A stretch of 64,000 bases of DNA from Paenibacillus castaneae (lineage in GTDB: Bacteria; Bacillota; Bacilli; Paenibacillales; Paenibacillaceae): contig NZ_KZ614144.1 of assembly GCF_002884445.1 (NCBI RefSeq), positions 3,268,094 to 3,332,093 of the forward strand. Reading direction: 5' to 3'. A program made the position numbers and the translations under genes. Shown piece after piece: positions 17,836 to 25,258 of this stretch. Each line of letters begins with the position of its first letter. Within the stretch, counting starts at the first letter, position 1. Under the pieces are notes generated by a model. That model searched no databases. It saw only the letters and a program-made list of their open reading frames with translations, and was not told where the DNA came from.

Positions 17836-17872
17836 TTTTCTTTCTCCATTCGACTTTATTATTCGTAAACAG

Positions 17873-17970
17873 TTGAGCAATACTGCCCGTTATCTTAATA
17901 AACAAGGAGCAGCTGCCACGGCAAATCTGCTCCTTATGTGATTCGACTATAGTTCCTCGTTAGCTCAACG
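17873..17970. repeat. A-hairpin-B unit
   Basis: A core AATACTGCCCGTTATCTTAAT at 17878-17898. Hairpin AAGGAGCA ... TGCTCCTT at 17904-17935. B core GACTATAGTTCCTCGTTAGC at 17945-17964. Only about 60 bases without a gene separate it from the next A core. Confidence 0.85.
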
Positions 17971-18032
17971 TTTAATTGTATCCCTCCCTCGATGACCGCA
18001 ATTTCCCCATAACTGAGGTATTCGTGAAGAGA

Positions 18033-18156
18033 TTTAACCATCCTGCCCGTTAGCCATCTATGCCGCTCACACGACACCACAGATTATGGTAGTATTTGCG
18101 TTCTTCCATGGGAGCTTAATGACGTATCGTTAGTCTAAGACTTTATTTTCTCAGTT
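18033..18156. repeat. A core with second hairpin type and a degenerate B core
   Basis: A core AACCATCCTGCCCGTTAGCC at 18036-18055. It is followed by a hairpin region (CCGCTCACACGACACCAC ... TTCCATGGGAGC) that is repeated at 26630-26680. ACGTATCGTTAGTC at 18122-18135 is a remnant B core that merges into AGACTTTATTTTCTCAGT, a member of the short AGTCTAAT family. Confidence 0.7.
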
Positions 18157-18187
18157 TATCAAGAGCTAAATTTATAAAATTCAGTCA

Positions 18188-18268
18188 TAATAAAGGGTTT
18201 CGCATATTAGTCATGTATAATATGTGAAACCCTTTACATTTAACTATCGTGTCCAGTTAGTTTGGCGG
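18188..18268. repeat. Hairpin plus B-type core
   Basis: The hairpin AAAGGGTTTCGCATATTA and its complement is the same as at 3397, with compensating changes in both arms (for example TTCC/GGAA here TTTC/GAAA). It is followed by the B core AACTATCGTGTCCAGTTAG at 18242-18260. The paired changes argue that the stem itself is maintained. Confidence 0.8.
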
Positions 18269-18277
18269 CAAGTTCGC

Positions 18278-18919
18278 TTACACCATTACAGCAGCCAGTT
18301 CCCAACACCGTTTCGGCTTGCCGTAACGATGTAGGTCCGTCTCTCTGACCACTTCAATTCCCCAATCCACAAACAGCCGGCGCAAATCGCCCTCATCGAA
18401 AAACCGTTTGCGCCGCTCATCATGCTCATAATAGTTCGGCTCCAGCTCAACCCCAAGTCCGGCGCCATAGTGAACGTCGCCCACCGAGTTGAAGCGGGCA
18501 AGTAAAACGCCTTGCGGCTTCAGTACCCGGGCGATATCATTCACGATATTAACGGTATCCTGCCAAGCGAAATAATGTAGCGATAAGTCGGCCACGACCG
18601 CTCCGGCGCTTCCGCCCGCAAACGGCAATCCTGCAGTCATATCAACTTGCTTCGTCTCAGCCTCCGGGATGTGTTCGGCGATACGGCGTAGCGCCTCTTC
18701 CGAGAAGTCGCAAGCTAATACGCGGTACCCGCGCTCAGTCAAGTAGAGCGTATCACAGCCGTAGCCGCAGCCTAGATCTATAATGGCGTCTTTCTTCGCT
18801 CCGGCCAAAAACGGTTCATAGGCATCGAGCCATAAGTCGTAGACCGGCTTGTCAAGGGATAACCTGTTATACACTTGATTCCAATGCTCTTGATCCGGAA
18901 CACTCGAACGTTTCGTCAT
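18278..18919 (-). CDS. Class I SAM-dependent methyltransferase
   Basis: 213 residues. The SAM-binding motif I is IIDLGCGYGCDTLYL, motif II is VLACDFSEEAL and motif IV is VVADLSLHYFAW, followed by VLKPQGVLLARFNS. This is the Methyltransf_11/25 type acting on an unknown small molecule. Its GC content is higher than that of neighbouring cargo, suggesting a different origin. The stop codon lies 10 bases from the B core at 18242; the next A core is 140 bases upstream of the start. It appears intact. Confidence 0.88.
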   Translation of the reverse strand: MTKRSSVPDQEHWNQVYNRLSLDKPVYDLWLDAYEPFLAGAKKDAIIDLGCGYGCDTLYLTERGYRVLACDFSEEALRRIAEHIPEAETKQVDMTAGLPFAGGSAGAVVADLSLHYFAWQDTVNIVNDIARVLKPQGVLLARFNSVGDVHYGAGLGVELEPNYYEHDERRKRFFDEGDLRRLFVDWGIEVVRETDLHRYGKPKRCWELAAVMV

Positions 18920-19061
18920 GATACGTACTCCTCACGTTTTAATAAATTCATCAAAATGGTGTGAAATTGGTATATTTATCCATTTAAGTGTAAATTCGTG
19001 TAACTGATTATCCATGGAGTTCCTTGTCCCATGATTTATTAATATTTATTCAACTTTGTGC

Positions 19062-19158
19062 TGAATTATCCTGCCCGTTCGTTTAACAAAGAAAGGGAGC
19101 AGCTGCCGCAGCAAACTACTCCATGTTTGTTCAACTATCGTTCCCCGTTAGCTTAACA
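19062..19158. repeat. Complete A-hairpin-B unit
   Basis: A core GAATTATCCTGCCCGTTCG at 19065-19083. Hairpin GGGAGCAGCTGCCGCAGC ... TACTCC at 19096-19123. B core CAACTATCGTTCCCCGTTAG at 19132-19151. Confidence 0.85.
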
Positions 19159-19184
19159 GGACCGAAGGCCGAATAGCCCGAAGC

Positions 19185-19491
19185 GTGAATGCGGTGTTAG
19201 CCGATGCTTCCTCTTCTTCGAGTTACCCACCGAATATGTCTTGATCTTCTTATGCCCTTATCCGATCTTGACCTTAGATGCTTCTGGCTTTGAGGGTTTA
19301 CCCATATGTTCTTAACCTAGGAAATTTCGGCTAACGTTTTGTATTGACGACGTCCTGGCCCCTTAGAGCCGCTGCTTATAGTTGTGAGGCTTGCCGAACA
19401 CCTAATGCAGTGACGTCCCGACGGGCTTAGGGGGCTGGATGTGGTCACTCGCTTCTCAGAGTGACCCCGAGCGTCAATATGGTGTTAGCCG
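19185..19491. repeat. Second attC-like family, left flank of the nucleotidyltransferase
   Basis: GCGGTGTTAGCC (19191-19202) and TTCGGCTAACG (19329-19339) bound a 140-base non-coding piece. A second block runs from GGCTAACG (19332) to GGTGTTAGCC (19481-19490). GGCTAAC and GTTAGCC are exact complements, fitting the RYYYAAC ... GTTRRRY frame of integron attC sites except at one position. Near-identical copies flank the gene on the right (20284-20585). The stop codon of the cargo gene lies inside the last GTTAGCC. Confidence 0.65.
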
Positions 19492-20252
19492 AAGGAAGTT
19501 CTGGAAGCAGCCATTGTATTTAAGACGTTCTCAAAATAGCTATATACTTCATCTGCAATTCCAAGAAACTCTTCAACAGGTACATGACTATCCAAGTAAC
19601 AAGCATACAGATAATCAACTAAAGCGGAGTCAATCTCACAATAGTCTAATATGGCATTTTTCATCTTAATAATGTCATCTTGCCATACACCTGTATCTTC
19701 TAAAACCAAAGAGTATAATGCACGAATTAATCTCTTAGAATAACCTTTAATATATCTAGTTTTCATTGTGTTATCACTAGCATTAGAAAGTAAACTATGT
19801 ATACGATCTACTTCCTCCTTGGTCTCTGTATTTAAGTCTAAAATGAACTCTGGAGAAGTAATTATCGGTGGCACTCTTTCACCAACGTCATGACCATATA
19901 TGCAAACACAAATTATCTTAATCCAAAAACCCCACTCATTCGGTTTACTTAATACATCGTCAATCGAGCAAATTATCGTATCAATCTTAGTTACTACTGG
20001 ATATTCGTCCAAAAGATTGTCTTTAATATTTGACAATCTTTCGTAATCAATATCTTTGGGATTTACACATACAATAGTAAAGTCTGCATCTGACTTAAAA
20101 GGTTTAGCAGTTCCTTTTGGAATCGAGCCACACATATAAATGCTATGAATCTTACCTTTAAATTCAGTAAGTATATTATCTATATACTTATCAACAAAAT
20201 CCTTATATTCACTTTGTATTACAATTCTATTTATAACTTTTTCTAATATCAT
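19485..20252 (-). CDS. Nucleotidyltransferase, aminoglycoside-modifying type
   Basis: 255 residues. The polymerase-beta-type motif YMCGSIPKGTAKPFKSDADF (GS ... GT ... SDADF) lies at residues 39-58, with a third acidic position in TKIDTIICS. A helical C-terminal domain follows (YIKGYSKRLIRALYSLVLED), as in ANT enzymes. It would transfer a nucleotide to a small molecule; aminoglycoside resistance is plausible but not proven. GGAGGAGTC precedes the ATG. The stop codon is TAA inside GGCTAACACC, the edge of an attC-like repeat, and the matching repeat begins 32 bases upstream of the start, so it looks like a discrete cassette. Confidence 0.85.
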   Translation of the reverse strand: MILEKVINRIVIQSEYKDFVDKYIDNILTEFKGKIHSIYMCGSIPKGTAKPFKSDADFTIVCVNPKDIDYERLSNIKDNLLDEYPVVTKIDTIICSIDDVLSKPNEWGFWIKIICVCIYGHDVGERVPPIITSPEFILDLNTETKEEVDRIHSLLSNASDNTMKTRYIKGYSKRLIRALYSLVLEDTGVWQDDIIKMKNAILDYCEIDSALVDYLYACYLDSHVPVEEFLGIADEVYSYFENVLNTMAASRTSFG

Positions 20253-20283
20253 AAAGACTCCTCCTAAACATGTAAGAACTTCT

Positions 20284-20585
20284 TTCGGCTAACGTTCTTG
20301 AATTCTCGACGTCCGACGGAGTCGGATGTGTCCGGCTGAATCTACTACTTGGCTTCTCAACTTCGAGGGCGTAGCCCGAAGCGTGATTGCGGTGTTAGCC
20401 GATGCTTCCTCTTCTTAGAGTTACCCACCGAATATGTCTTGATCTTCTTATGCCCTTATCCATTCTTGACCTTTATATGCCCATATCCAACCTTGACCTT
20501 CATATGCCCTTATCCGAACTTGACCTTAGATGCTTCTGGCTTTGAGGGTTTACCCATATGTTCTTGACCTAGAAAGTTTCGGTTA
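20284..20585. repeat. Second attC-like family, right flank, with 27-base tandem repeats
   Basis: GGCTAACGTTCTTG at 20285, an internal hairpin GACGTCCGAC/GTCGGATGTG and GCGGTGTTAGCC ending at 20400 form one attC-like block of about 117 bases. The following piece to TTTCGGTTAAC (20585) is the same non-coding segment as at 19200-19335. It is enlarged by three 27-base repeats of ATGCCCTTATCC...TTGACC (about 20449-20531), against one copy on the left. Confidence 0.65.
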
Positions 20586-20641
20586 ACAGTGTATTTACGA
20601 ACTTCGCGAAAATTATCAATTTTTAAGTATTCGCGAAGTTA

Positions 20642-20737
20642 TTGAACAATCCTGCCCGTTAGTTGAGAAAACGGCAGCCAGATTCATGGCAGCCGTTTCA
20701 TCGTGTTTATTAAGCTATCGTGTCCCGTTAGCTTAAG
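20642..20737. repeat. Complete A-hairpin-B unit
   Basis: A core GAACAATCCTGCCCGTTAG at 20644-20662. Hairpin AAACGGCAGCC ... GGCAGCCGTTT at 20668-20698. B core AAGCTATCGTGTCCCGTTAG at 20712-20731. It is followed at 20753 by a member of the AGTCTAAT short family. Confidence 0.85.
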
Positions 20738-20921
20738 CATTTATCTCAGTTGTCGAAAGAAAATAAAGTAGTAGACTGAAGTTCTTAATTTGACGCGGAT
20801 TAGTGGAAATATTAACTCCAACATTCCGATAATAAGATGTAGACTAACTGTGAATTCATTTCTGCATTCCATCAATAAAAGAAAAAATAGTATTAGACTA
20901 TCCTTTTGCTCTCTAGCCTAA

Positions 20922-21041
20922 TTAGTCATCATAGCCGTCGAACACTTCACCTGTTTCTTCCTCACTGTAGTTACACAAGATTTCATCGTAGAAAAAATTT
21001 AATACCTCATGTTCTACTTCTTCTTCATATTTTTTGTCCAT
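20922..21041 (-). CDS. Small acidic protein, 39 aa
   Basis: MDKKYEEEVEHEVLNFFYDE ... SEEETGEVFDGYDD, 39 residues and strongly acidic, with AAAGGAG eight bases before the ATG. It is the last gene of a minus-strand unit; the stop of the broken zinc-ribbon gene overlaps its ribosome site. No family is recognised. The coding case rests on the ribosome site, the operon position and the clean acidic composition. Confidence 0.5.
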   Translation of the reverse strand: MDKKYEEEVEHEVLNFFYDEILCNYSEEETGEVFDGYDD

Positions 21042-21599
21042 CGTTTTACTCCTTTCTCAATCGCCACTCGTCGATTTTTTGTTTCCGTGGTGAATAGCAC
21101 TGTTCGCATAAGGTCTGTACCCACCTTAAATCCCTTCTCAACACTCCAGCTGATCCGCAACTTTCGCAACAGTCATAGATTTCATTTCCCATTTATGTAC
21201 AATATTAGAAACATCCTTATAAAGCTCGGAACAGCTGGGTTTTGCCTTAAGACCGCCCCCATCAAGGGAATCAATGGCGTGAATACCAGGGTCATAGTAT
21301 ACCGGATGGTAATAGAAACGTAATTTCCCGAACTTTTCCTTTACTCGATCAACAACAATGTCTACAGGCAACCCAGCCCTTTCGTAAGCCTTGGTAACTT
21401 CATTGCAAAGCCCGCGCAACACCTCATACCACCCGTTCCCAAATTCACATCCGAAAGCACCAAATAAATCGCGTATTTCGCCACTTTTCTCCTGTTCTTT
21501 ATAACTTTCTCCTCTCCTCATGAATGGAAATTCATTCGCCAGCTTTTCTTCTAATTCTTCTCTCATAGTCATCCCGCATTCATTGGTCTTTCTGTGCAA
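21042..21599 (-). pseudogene. Hypothetical protein with C-terminal zinc ribbon, frameshifted
   Basis: The first part is an intact 153-codon frame (MREELEEKLANEFPFMRRGE ... DIVVDRVKEKFGKLRFYYHP). Near 21180 the frame breaks. The other frame continues sensibly as YDCCESCGSAGVLRRD ... LCEQCYSPRKQKIDEW, giving two CxxC pairs that would bind zinc. One base lost or gained around 21175-21190 explains this. The N-terminal part belongs to a widespread cargo/phage family recognisable by KFGxLRFYY; its function is unknown. The start is probably the ATG at 21572 or 21566. Confidence 0.65.
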
Positions 21600-21658
21600 A
21601 TGATATGTTGAAATTTCTTACTTTAACTTCATTTTCCAACTGCTCATTTCCGGCCAAT

Positions 21659-22093
21659 CTATTCATCAACGTCACCCAAATCCTCCTTTGCCTCTCGAAT
21701 ATAGACTGCCGCTCTAGAAATGAATTTTAAGCTTCCATCTTTACTATGTACTCGCCTAACATTTCCCACCTTTTTTATTCGCACAAGTGAGTTAAACATT
21801 TTTCCCAAGCGTGCTCTTACGATAGATGGCTTTACATTTGCATTCTCTGCTTTTGCAATACAAATTTCTGAAAAAGAAGGCAAGTCGAACAATATAAATT
21901 CCTCACCCAACGGTCTAATATTTGCCTCTTCGATAAGTTTGCTTAATGCCGCTTCGTAATCAAAAGGATTTTGTAGGTATAAACCTTCAAGCAGACTGAT
22001 AAGATACACATTTACTGTACAGTTATGTTGCTCAGCATCATTGCTTAAGAGTTCAAATAGGTCATCACTGATTGACAAATTTATACGTGCCAT
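21659..22093 (-). CDS. Ribbon-helix-helix-like N-terminus protein
   Basis: About 144 residues. The beginning ARINLSISDDLFELLSNDAEQHNCTVNVYLISLLEGL has the shape of a CopG/Arc ribbon-helix-helix or MobC-like DNA-binding segment. The rest ends in a wing-like SLVRIKKVGNVRRVHSKDGSLKFISR. The start at 22093 follows GGGAGGTG. It heads the unit that continues with the frameshifted zinc-ribbon gene and the 39-residue protein, so it may be a regulator or antitoxin-like partner of them. A 28-codon frame overlaps its stop codon (ATGA-type overlap at 21664). Function unproven. Confidence 0.65.
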   Translation of the reverse strand: MARINLSISDDLFELLSNDAEQHNCTVNVYLISLLEGLYLQNPFDYEAALSKLIEEANIRPLGEEFILFDLPSFSEICIAKAENANVKPSIVRARLGKMFNSLVRIKKVGNVRRVHSKDGSLKFISRAAVYIREAKEDLGDVDE

Positions 22094-22238
22094 ACAAAGC
22101 ACCTCCCGAATCTATACTCAATCTAAATGTATATGTTGTGCAACCCTGCATTAAATATAGTATAGGATGGTTGTGCAAACATGTAAAGCTATAACGGAGC
22201 GGACTATTTTTTGATAAAATATTGCTTTTCGGGTCTGG

Positions 22239-22300
22239 GAGTCTAATGGTTTATTTTCTCAGTCTACAACTTTATTTTTCAGTCTAACACTTTATTTTCT
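22239..22300. repeat. Three tandem copies of a 20-22 base repeat
   Basis: GAGTCTAATGGTTTATTTTC, AGTCTACAACTTTATTTTTC and AGTCTAACACTTTATTTTCT follow one another. Single members occur at 3331, 18130, 20753 and 20868 in either orientation, always near the core repeats. Confidence 0.7.
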
Positions 22301-22313
22301 TCGTACATCAGTT

Positions 22314-22655
22314 TCATGGTTTTAATGTCTTAGATTTCCACATTCGATACAGTCCAACAACTAGAAAGATAAAAGCAATAACTTCAATAGTTCTAGGAAT
22401 GAAAGTCAGTAATGAGATCATCTGTCCAAATGTCATTCTCAGCGGTAGTGTAGTACGGTTCACATTATAAGAATCAATGAATCGACTTATTGTAAAAGGT
22501 GCAATAAAATCATAGATCTTCAGGAATATGATTATAAGAAAGAAGTAAAAGCCTGCAATGAAGTGATTTTTCCTGCATTGTATAAGTCCAAAAATTAATA
22601 AAAATAAGAAAAAAATCGAAACTAGAATTACAAAGAATCCAAATAAAACCTCCAA
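22314..22655 (-). CDS. Small membrane protein, 113 aa
   Basis: Three hydrophobic segments: about residues 3-24 (FGFFVILVSIFFLFLLIFGL), 31-52 and 83-105, with a short basic tail. No family recognised. It lies between the tandem short repeats and the A core at 22741, in normal cargo orientation. The reading frame is clean, but the ribosome site (AGGAGTGG) is modest. Confidence 0.6.
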   Translation of the reverse strand: MEVLFGFFVILVSIFFLFLLIFGLIQCRKNHFIAGFYFFLIIIFLKIYDFIAPFTISRFIDSYNVNRTTLPLRMTFGQMISLLTFIPRTIEVIAFIFLVVGLYRMWKSKTLKP

Positions 22656-22740
22656 ATTACCACTCCTTTAATTTTACATAATTCATCTATACCCTTACGG
22701 TATATTAATATTCTTATCTTACATTTACCCTGTGGAATAA

Positions 22741-22839
22741 TTCCACTATCCTGCCCGTTAGTTGAGCAAAGGCAGCCAATCAATTTTTGTCGGCTGCCTT
22801 TGCTGTTCCTTTATGAACTATCGTTACCCGTTAGCATGG
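22741..22839. repeat. Complete A-hairpin-B unit
   Basis: A core CCACTATCCTGCCCGTTAG at 22743-22761. Hairpin AAAGGCAGCC ... GGCTGCCTTT at 22768-22801. B core GAACTATCGTTACCCGTTAG at 22815-22834. Confidence 0.85.
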
Positions 22840-22858
22840 CGAAGTCATATGAGGGTTA

Positions 22859-23179
22859 CTAACTATAGGTAATCCTATGACTCTCCACTTTTCCATTTAG
22901 ATCGAATTGCAATTTAAGTAAACTGTCACTAACCCCTAAACCCGCTCTTCCTAAGTAGTAAACATACTCGAGAACTGGTTCATCTAGTTTCTCTCCAGGC
23001 TCACCTAACAAACTAATAATTTCGTTCTCTGTTTTTCCTTTAAGTTCGTATTTATCTAACAAATTATAAACCATACTATTTCTTTTCTCGGGATCCTCTA
23101 ACCAACTATCTGTATTAAATTGATTTTGACATGAACAAAGAAATAGTACTGCTAACAAAGAGAGGATTATCTTTTTCAC
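22859..23179 (-). CDS. Lipoprotein, about 106 aa
   Basis: The start is GTG at 23179 behind AGGAG (eight-base spacing). The signal peptide is VKKIILSLLAVLFLCSC with lipobox LCSC, so it is anchored outside the membrane. The mature part contains LKGKTENEIISLLGEPGEK, which resembles the SmpA/BamE-like fold seen in many small lipoproteins. It ends 20 bases from the B core at 22815; the A core of the next unit lies 60 bases upstream of the start. Function unknown. Confidence 0.75.
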   Translation of the reverse strand: MKKIILSLLAVLFLCSCQNQFNTDSWLEDPEKRNSMVYNLLDKYELKGKTENEIISLLGEPGEKLDEPVLEYVYYLGRAGLGVSDSLLKLQFDLNGKVESHRITYS

Positions 23180-23239
23180 ATTCCGCACTCCTATCAATTA
23201 TCCGTTTTATATAGTAGACGAAAATGGAAAGTGATTGTT

Positions 23240-23332
23240 GCGTTAACTTGCCCGTTAGCAACGAGGCTGCCGATTTATGCCGGCAGCCTCGTCCTGGTGA
23301 TTATTAAGCTATAGTGTCCCGTTAGTTTAGCC
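23240..23332. repeat. Complete A-hairpin-B unit
   Basis: A core GTTAACTTGCCCGTTAGC at 23242-23259. Hairpin GAGGCTGCCG ... CGGCAGCCTC at 23263-23290. B core AAGCTATAGTGTCCCGTTAG at 23305-23324. An IS1595-family element begins 16 bases further right. Confidence 0.85.
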
Positions 23333-23347
23333 GTTCATCTTTTGATT

Positions 23348-24468
23348 AAGGCGGTTTTCTAAATAATTGTTGCTATTATGCGGAAGTTATCTGAAAGTTG
23401 TTATAATATCAATAATAACAACTTTCAGATGGGTGGCATTTCGAATGGCAAAAGAGTGGTTAGACCTTTACGCACAGTATACAGACTTGTCTGAGGAAGA
23501 CAAAAGGCAACTGTTTGAAGCGATAAAGAATGATGTAAATGCCGGACCCAAGAAGGTTATTGGGATATTTGAAGGCATTCGTGAATCCCGTTTTCGGAAC
23601 GGTTTAGCGTGTGTTCATTGCGGAAGTCTTCGTGTAAAGCGAAATGGAACATACCGTGAACGCCAACGATACTTGTGCAAGGATTGCGGAAAAAGTTTTA
23701 ACGATATTAGCGGAACCCCTCTCTCTGGCACACACAATCCTGAGAAGTGGATGCGGTATTTTTTGATGATGGTTGAAAACAAAGGGAAGTTATTGCCCAA
23801 AATTGCAGTTGAACTCGATATACACGTTTCTACTGCATTTTATTGGAGACATAAGATTCTAAATGCTTTACGTTCATTAGGTCACACAACACTGCAAGGC
23901 ATTGTGGAAAGTGATGAAACGTACATCTTGGAAAGTGACAAGGCCAAGAAGGGTGGCATTGAACATCGAAATCCCCGTAAGAGAGGCGGTAAAGCCCAAA
24001 AACGTGGGATTAGTGATGAACAAGTGTCAGTCGTGGTAGCACTTGATCGCAATGGTTCAATTTTTTCAAAGATAGCTGGACGTGGACGAATTACTGCATC
24101 TCAAATTGATGACGTAATGGGTACTCTTCTGCATGGTGACGCTGTGTTGTGTACGGATTCTGCAACCAATTACAAAGCTTTTGCCAAGGAGCATAAGATT
24201 AACCATGAAGTAATCAACATTCGAAAAGATGGATATGTGAAAAAAGGTATCTACCATATCCAACACGTGAATCGTTATCATGGTGAGTTGAAATATTGGT
24301 TGAAACGCTTTGACGGTGTAGCGACTCGCTACCTGGATAATTACTTGTTTTGGTTTCGGTTCCTTGAACTGAACAAAAACCAAGACGATAGATTGGTTTC
24401 CAACGCAATACTATTGGCATCGTGTCAGAAACCTAATTTTACTACGGTTCGGTCATTTAAAACGGCTT
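23348..24468 (+). mobile_element. IS1595-family insertion sequence
   Basis: Ends are defined by imperfect inverted repeats: AAGGCGGTTTTCTAAAT on the left and the complement of AAGCCGTTTTAAATGA on the right. Just inside the left end a hairpin with arms ATCTGAAAGTTGTT/AACAACTTTCAGAT (23390-23431) may block outside transcription. The element separates a B core from its cupin cargo gene and supplies the last codons of that gene. Confidence 0.75.
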
Positions 24469-24470
24469 GA
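23445..24470 (+). CDS. IS1595-family transposase
   Basis: 342 residues, beginning MAKEWLDLYAQYTDLSEEDK; the start at 23445 follows GGGTGG, and the upstream extension is part of the hairpin. An N-terminal zinc ribbon (CVHCGS ... CKDCGK) is followed by the ISXO2-like DDE domain. The latter shows VESDETYILES (first Asp/Glu region), VLCTDSATNY (second Asp), and HVNRYHGELKYWLKRFDGVAT with the terminal acidic residue. The gene is intact, so the element may be active. Confidence 0.9.
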   Translation: MAKEWLDLYAQYTDLSEEDKRQLFEAIKNDVNAGPKKVIGIFEGIRESRFRNGLACVHCGSLRVKRNGTYRERQRYLCKDCGKSFNDISGTPLSGTHNPEKWMRYFLMMVENKGKLLPKIAVELDIHVSTAFYWRHKILNALRSLGHTTLQGIVESDETYILESDKAKKGGIEHRNPRKRGGKAQKRGISDEQVSVVVALDRNGSIFSKIAGRGRITASQIDDVMGTLLHGDAVLCTDSATNYKAFAKEHKINHEVINIRKDGYVKKGIYHIQHVNRYHGELKYWLKRFDGVATRYLDNYLFWFRFLELNKNQDDRLVSNAILLASCQKPNFTTVRSFKTA

Positions 24471-24834
24471 CTGATGATGCCTCTTTAACAGTCATAAAAG
24501 ATGAAGGGGTTAATTCTTCGCTCTCAATTACAATTGCAGTTAATCCATTTGTCGTTTTTGTTTCGTGCCATTCATCCTTCTCCCAAAAAACAGCATCTCC
24601 AGCTTCAACTTTAAAACATTCATTTTTTCCGCCTCTAACATACCCTTCACCAGCCATAATTAGGAGGATTTGAGGCACAACAGCTTGGTGATAGCCTATA
24701 ATACCATTGGCTTCTAAATGCATACACCCAATATGAGCAACCTTTTCAGTTTGAATAATCCGAGACATAATAAAGTCGGAATTGAATTTTGAAATTCTCT
24801 TGCCAATCTCTTTATCAAATCTGTATAGCTCCAT
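24457..24834 (-). CDS. Cupin-domain protein
   Basis: 125 residues forming a single cupin barrel: GYHQAVVPQILLIMAGEGYV (motif 1 with the metal-binding His region) and VEAGDAVFWEKDEWHETKT (motif 2, His in EWHE). Such proteins bind sugars or act as small sensors. GGGGGAAAACA precedes the start. The last six residues (SSVKPF) and the stop codon come from the IS1595 end, so the native C-terminus was replaced. Function otherwise unknown. Confidence 0.85.
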   Translation of the reverse strand: MELYRFDKEIGKRISKFNSDFIMSRIIQTEKVAHIGCMHLEANGIIGYHQAVVPQILLIMAGEGYVRGGKNECFKVEAGDAVFWEKDEWHETKTTNGLTAIVIESEELTPSSFMTVKEASSVKPF

Positions 24835-24944
24835 TGTTTTCCCCCTCTTTTAACTTTTGTCGCACTTAATTTTACCATGAAAAAGTAAGTATTATACAAT
24901 TACATGATAATTAACAACAATCTTTTAGAAAACAGCCTTGATTA

Positions 24945-25194
24945 AACAAAATCTTATAGTCCCGTGCTTCTTGTGGATACCTTTCCTGTACACTCTCTAC
25001 ATATTCCCAAAATAATTTTTCGTCTCACTTTTTAGGATCATCAGAAAGCACCAAAGGTAAGTTATGAAATGTATCTGATAGCTCATTAATAAATTTTGTT
25101 GACTTCTCTGAGTTCGTAAATGAATGGGAGCGTATATCTACCAGTACGCTATACAGCAAATAAAAATAAGCACTTATCCTTTTATTATCCAAAT
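24945..25194 (-). pseudogene. Small protein with in-frame TGA
   Basis: A minus-strand frame starts at a TTG behind AAAAGGAG (LDNKRISAYFYLLYSVLVDI ... LVLSDDPKK), meets TGA at about 25035, and continues in the same frame as DEKLFWEYVESVQERYPQEARDYKI. TGG to TGA is the simplest lesion. The complete protein would have about 85 residues; the family is not recognised. Confidence 0.5.
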
Positions 25195-25231
25195 GTTTCG
25201 CTCCTTTTCATGCGCCTAATTCCATAGCACC

Positions 25232-25258
25232 GCGCTATAGTTATCCGTTAGCTTAATC
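25232..25258. repeat. B-type core overlapping a stop codon
   Basis: CGCTATAGTTATCCGTTAGC followed by TTAATC. The TAA stop of the gene to the right lies inside TTAATC on the minus strand (reading GAT-TAA-GCTAAC). Confidence 0.75.

Noticed and set aside
20349-20567. Plus-strand open frame with a repeated PYPxLTFICPYP-type sequence
   Set aside because: No ribosome site, and the repetition is simply the 27-base tandem DNA repeat in the attC-like filler.
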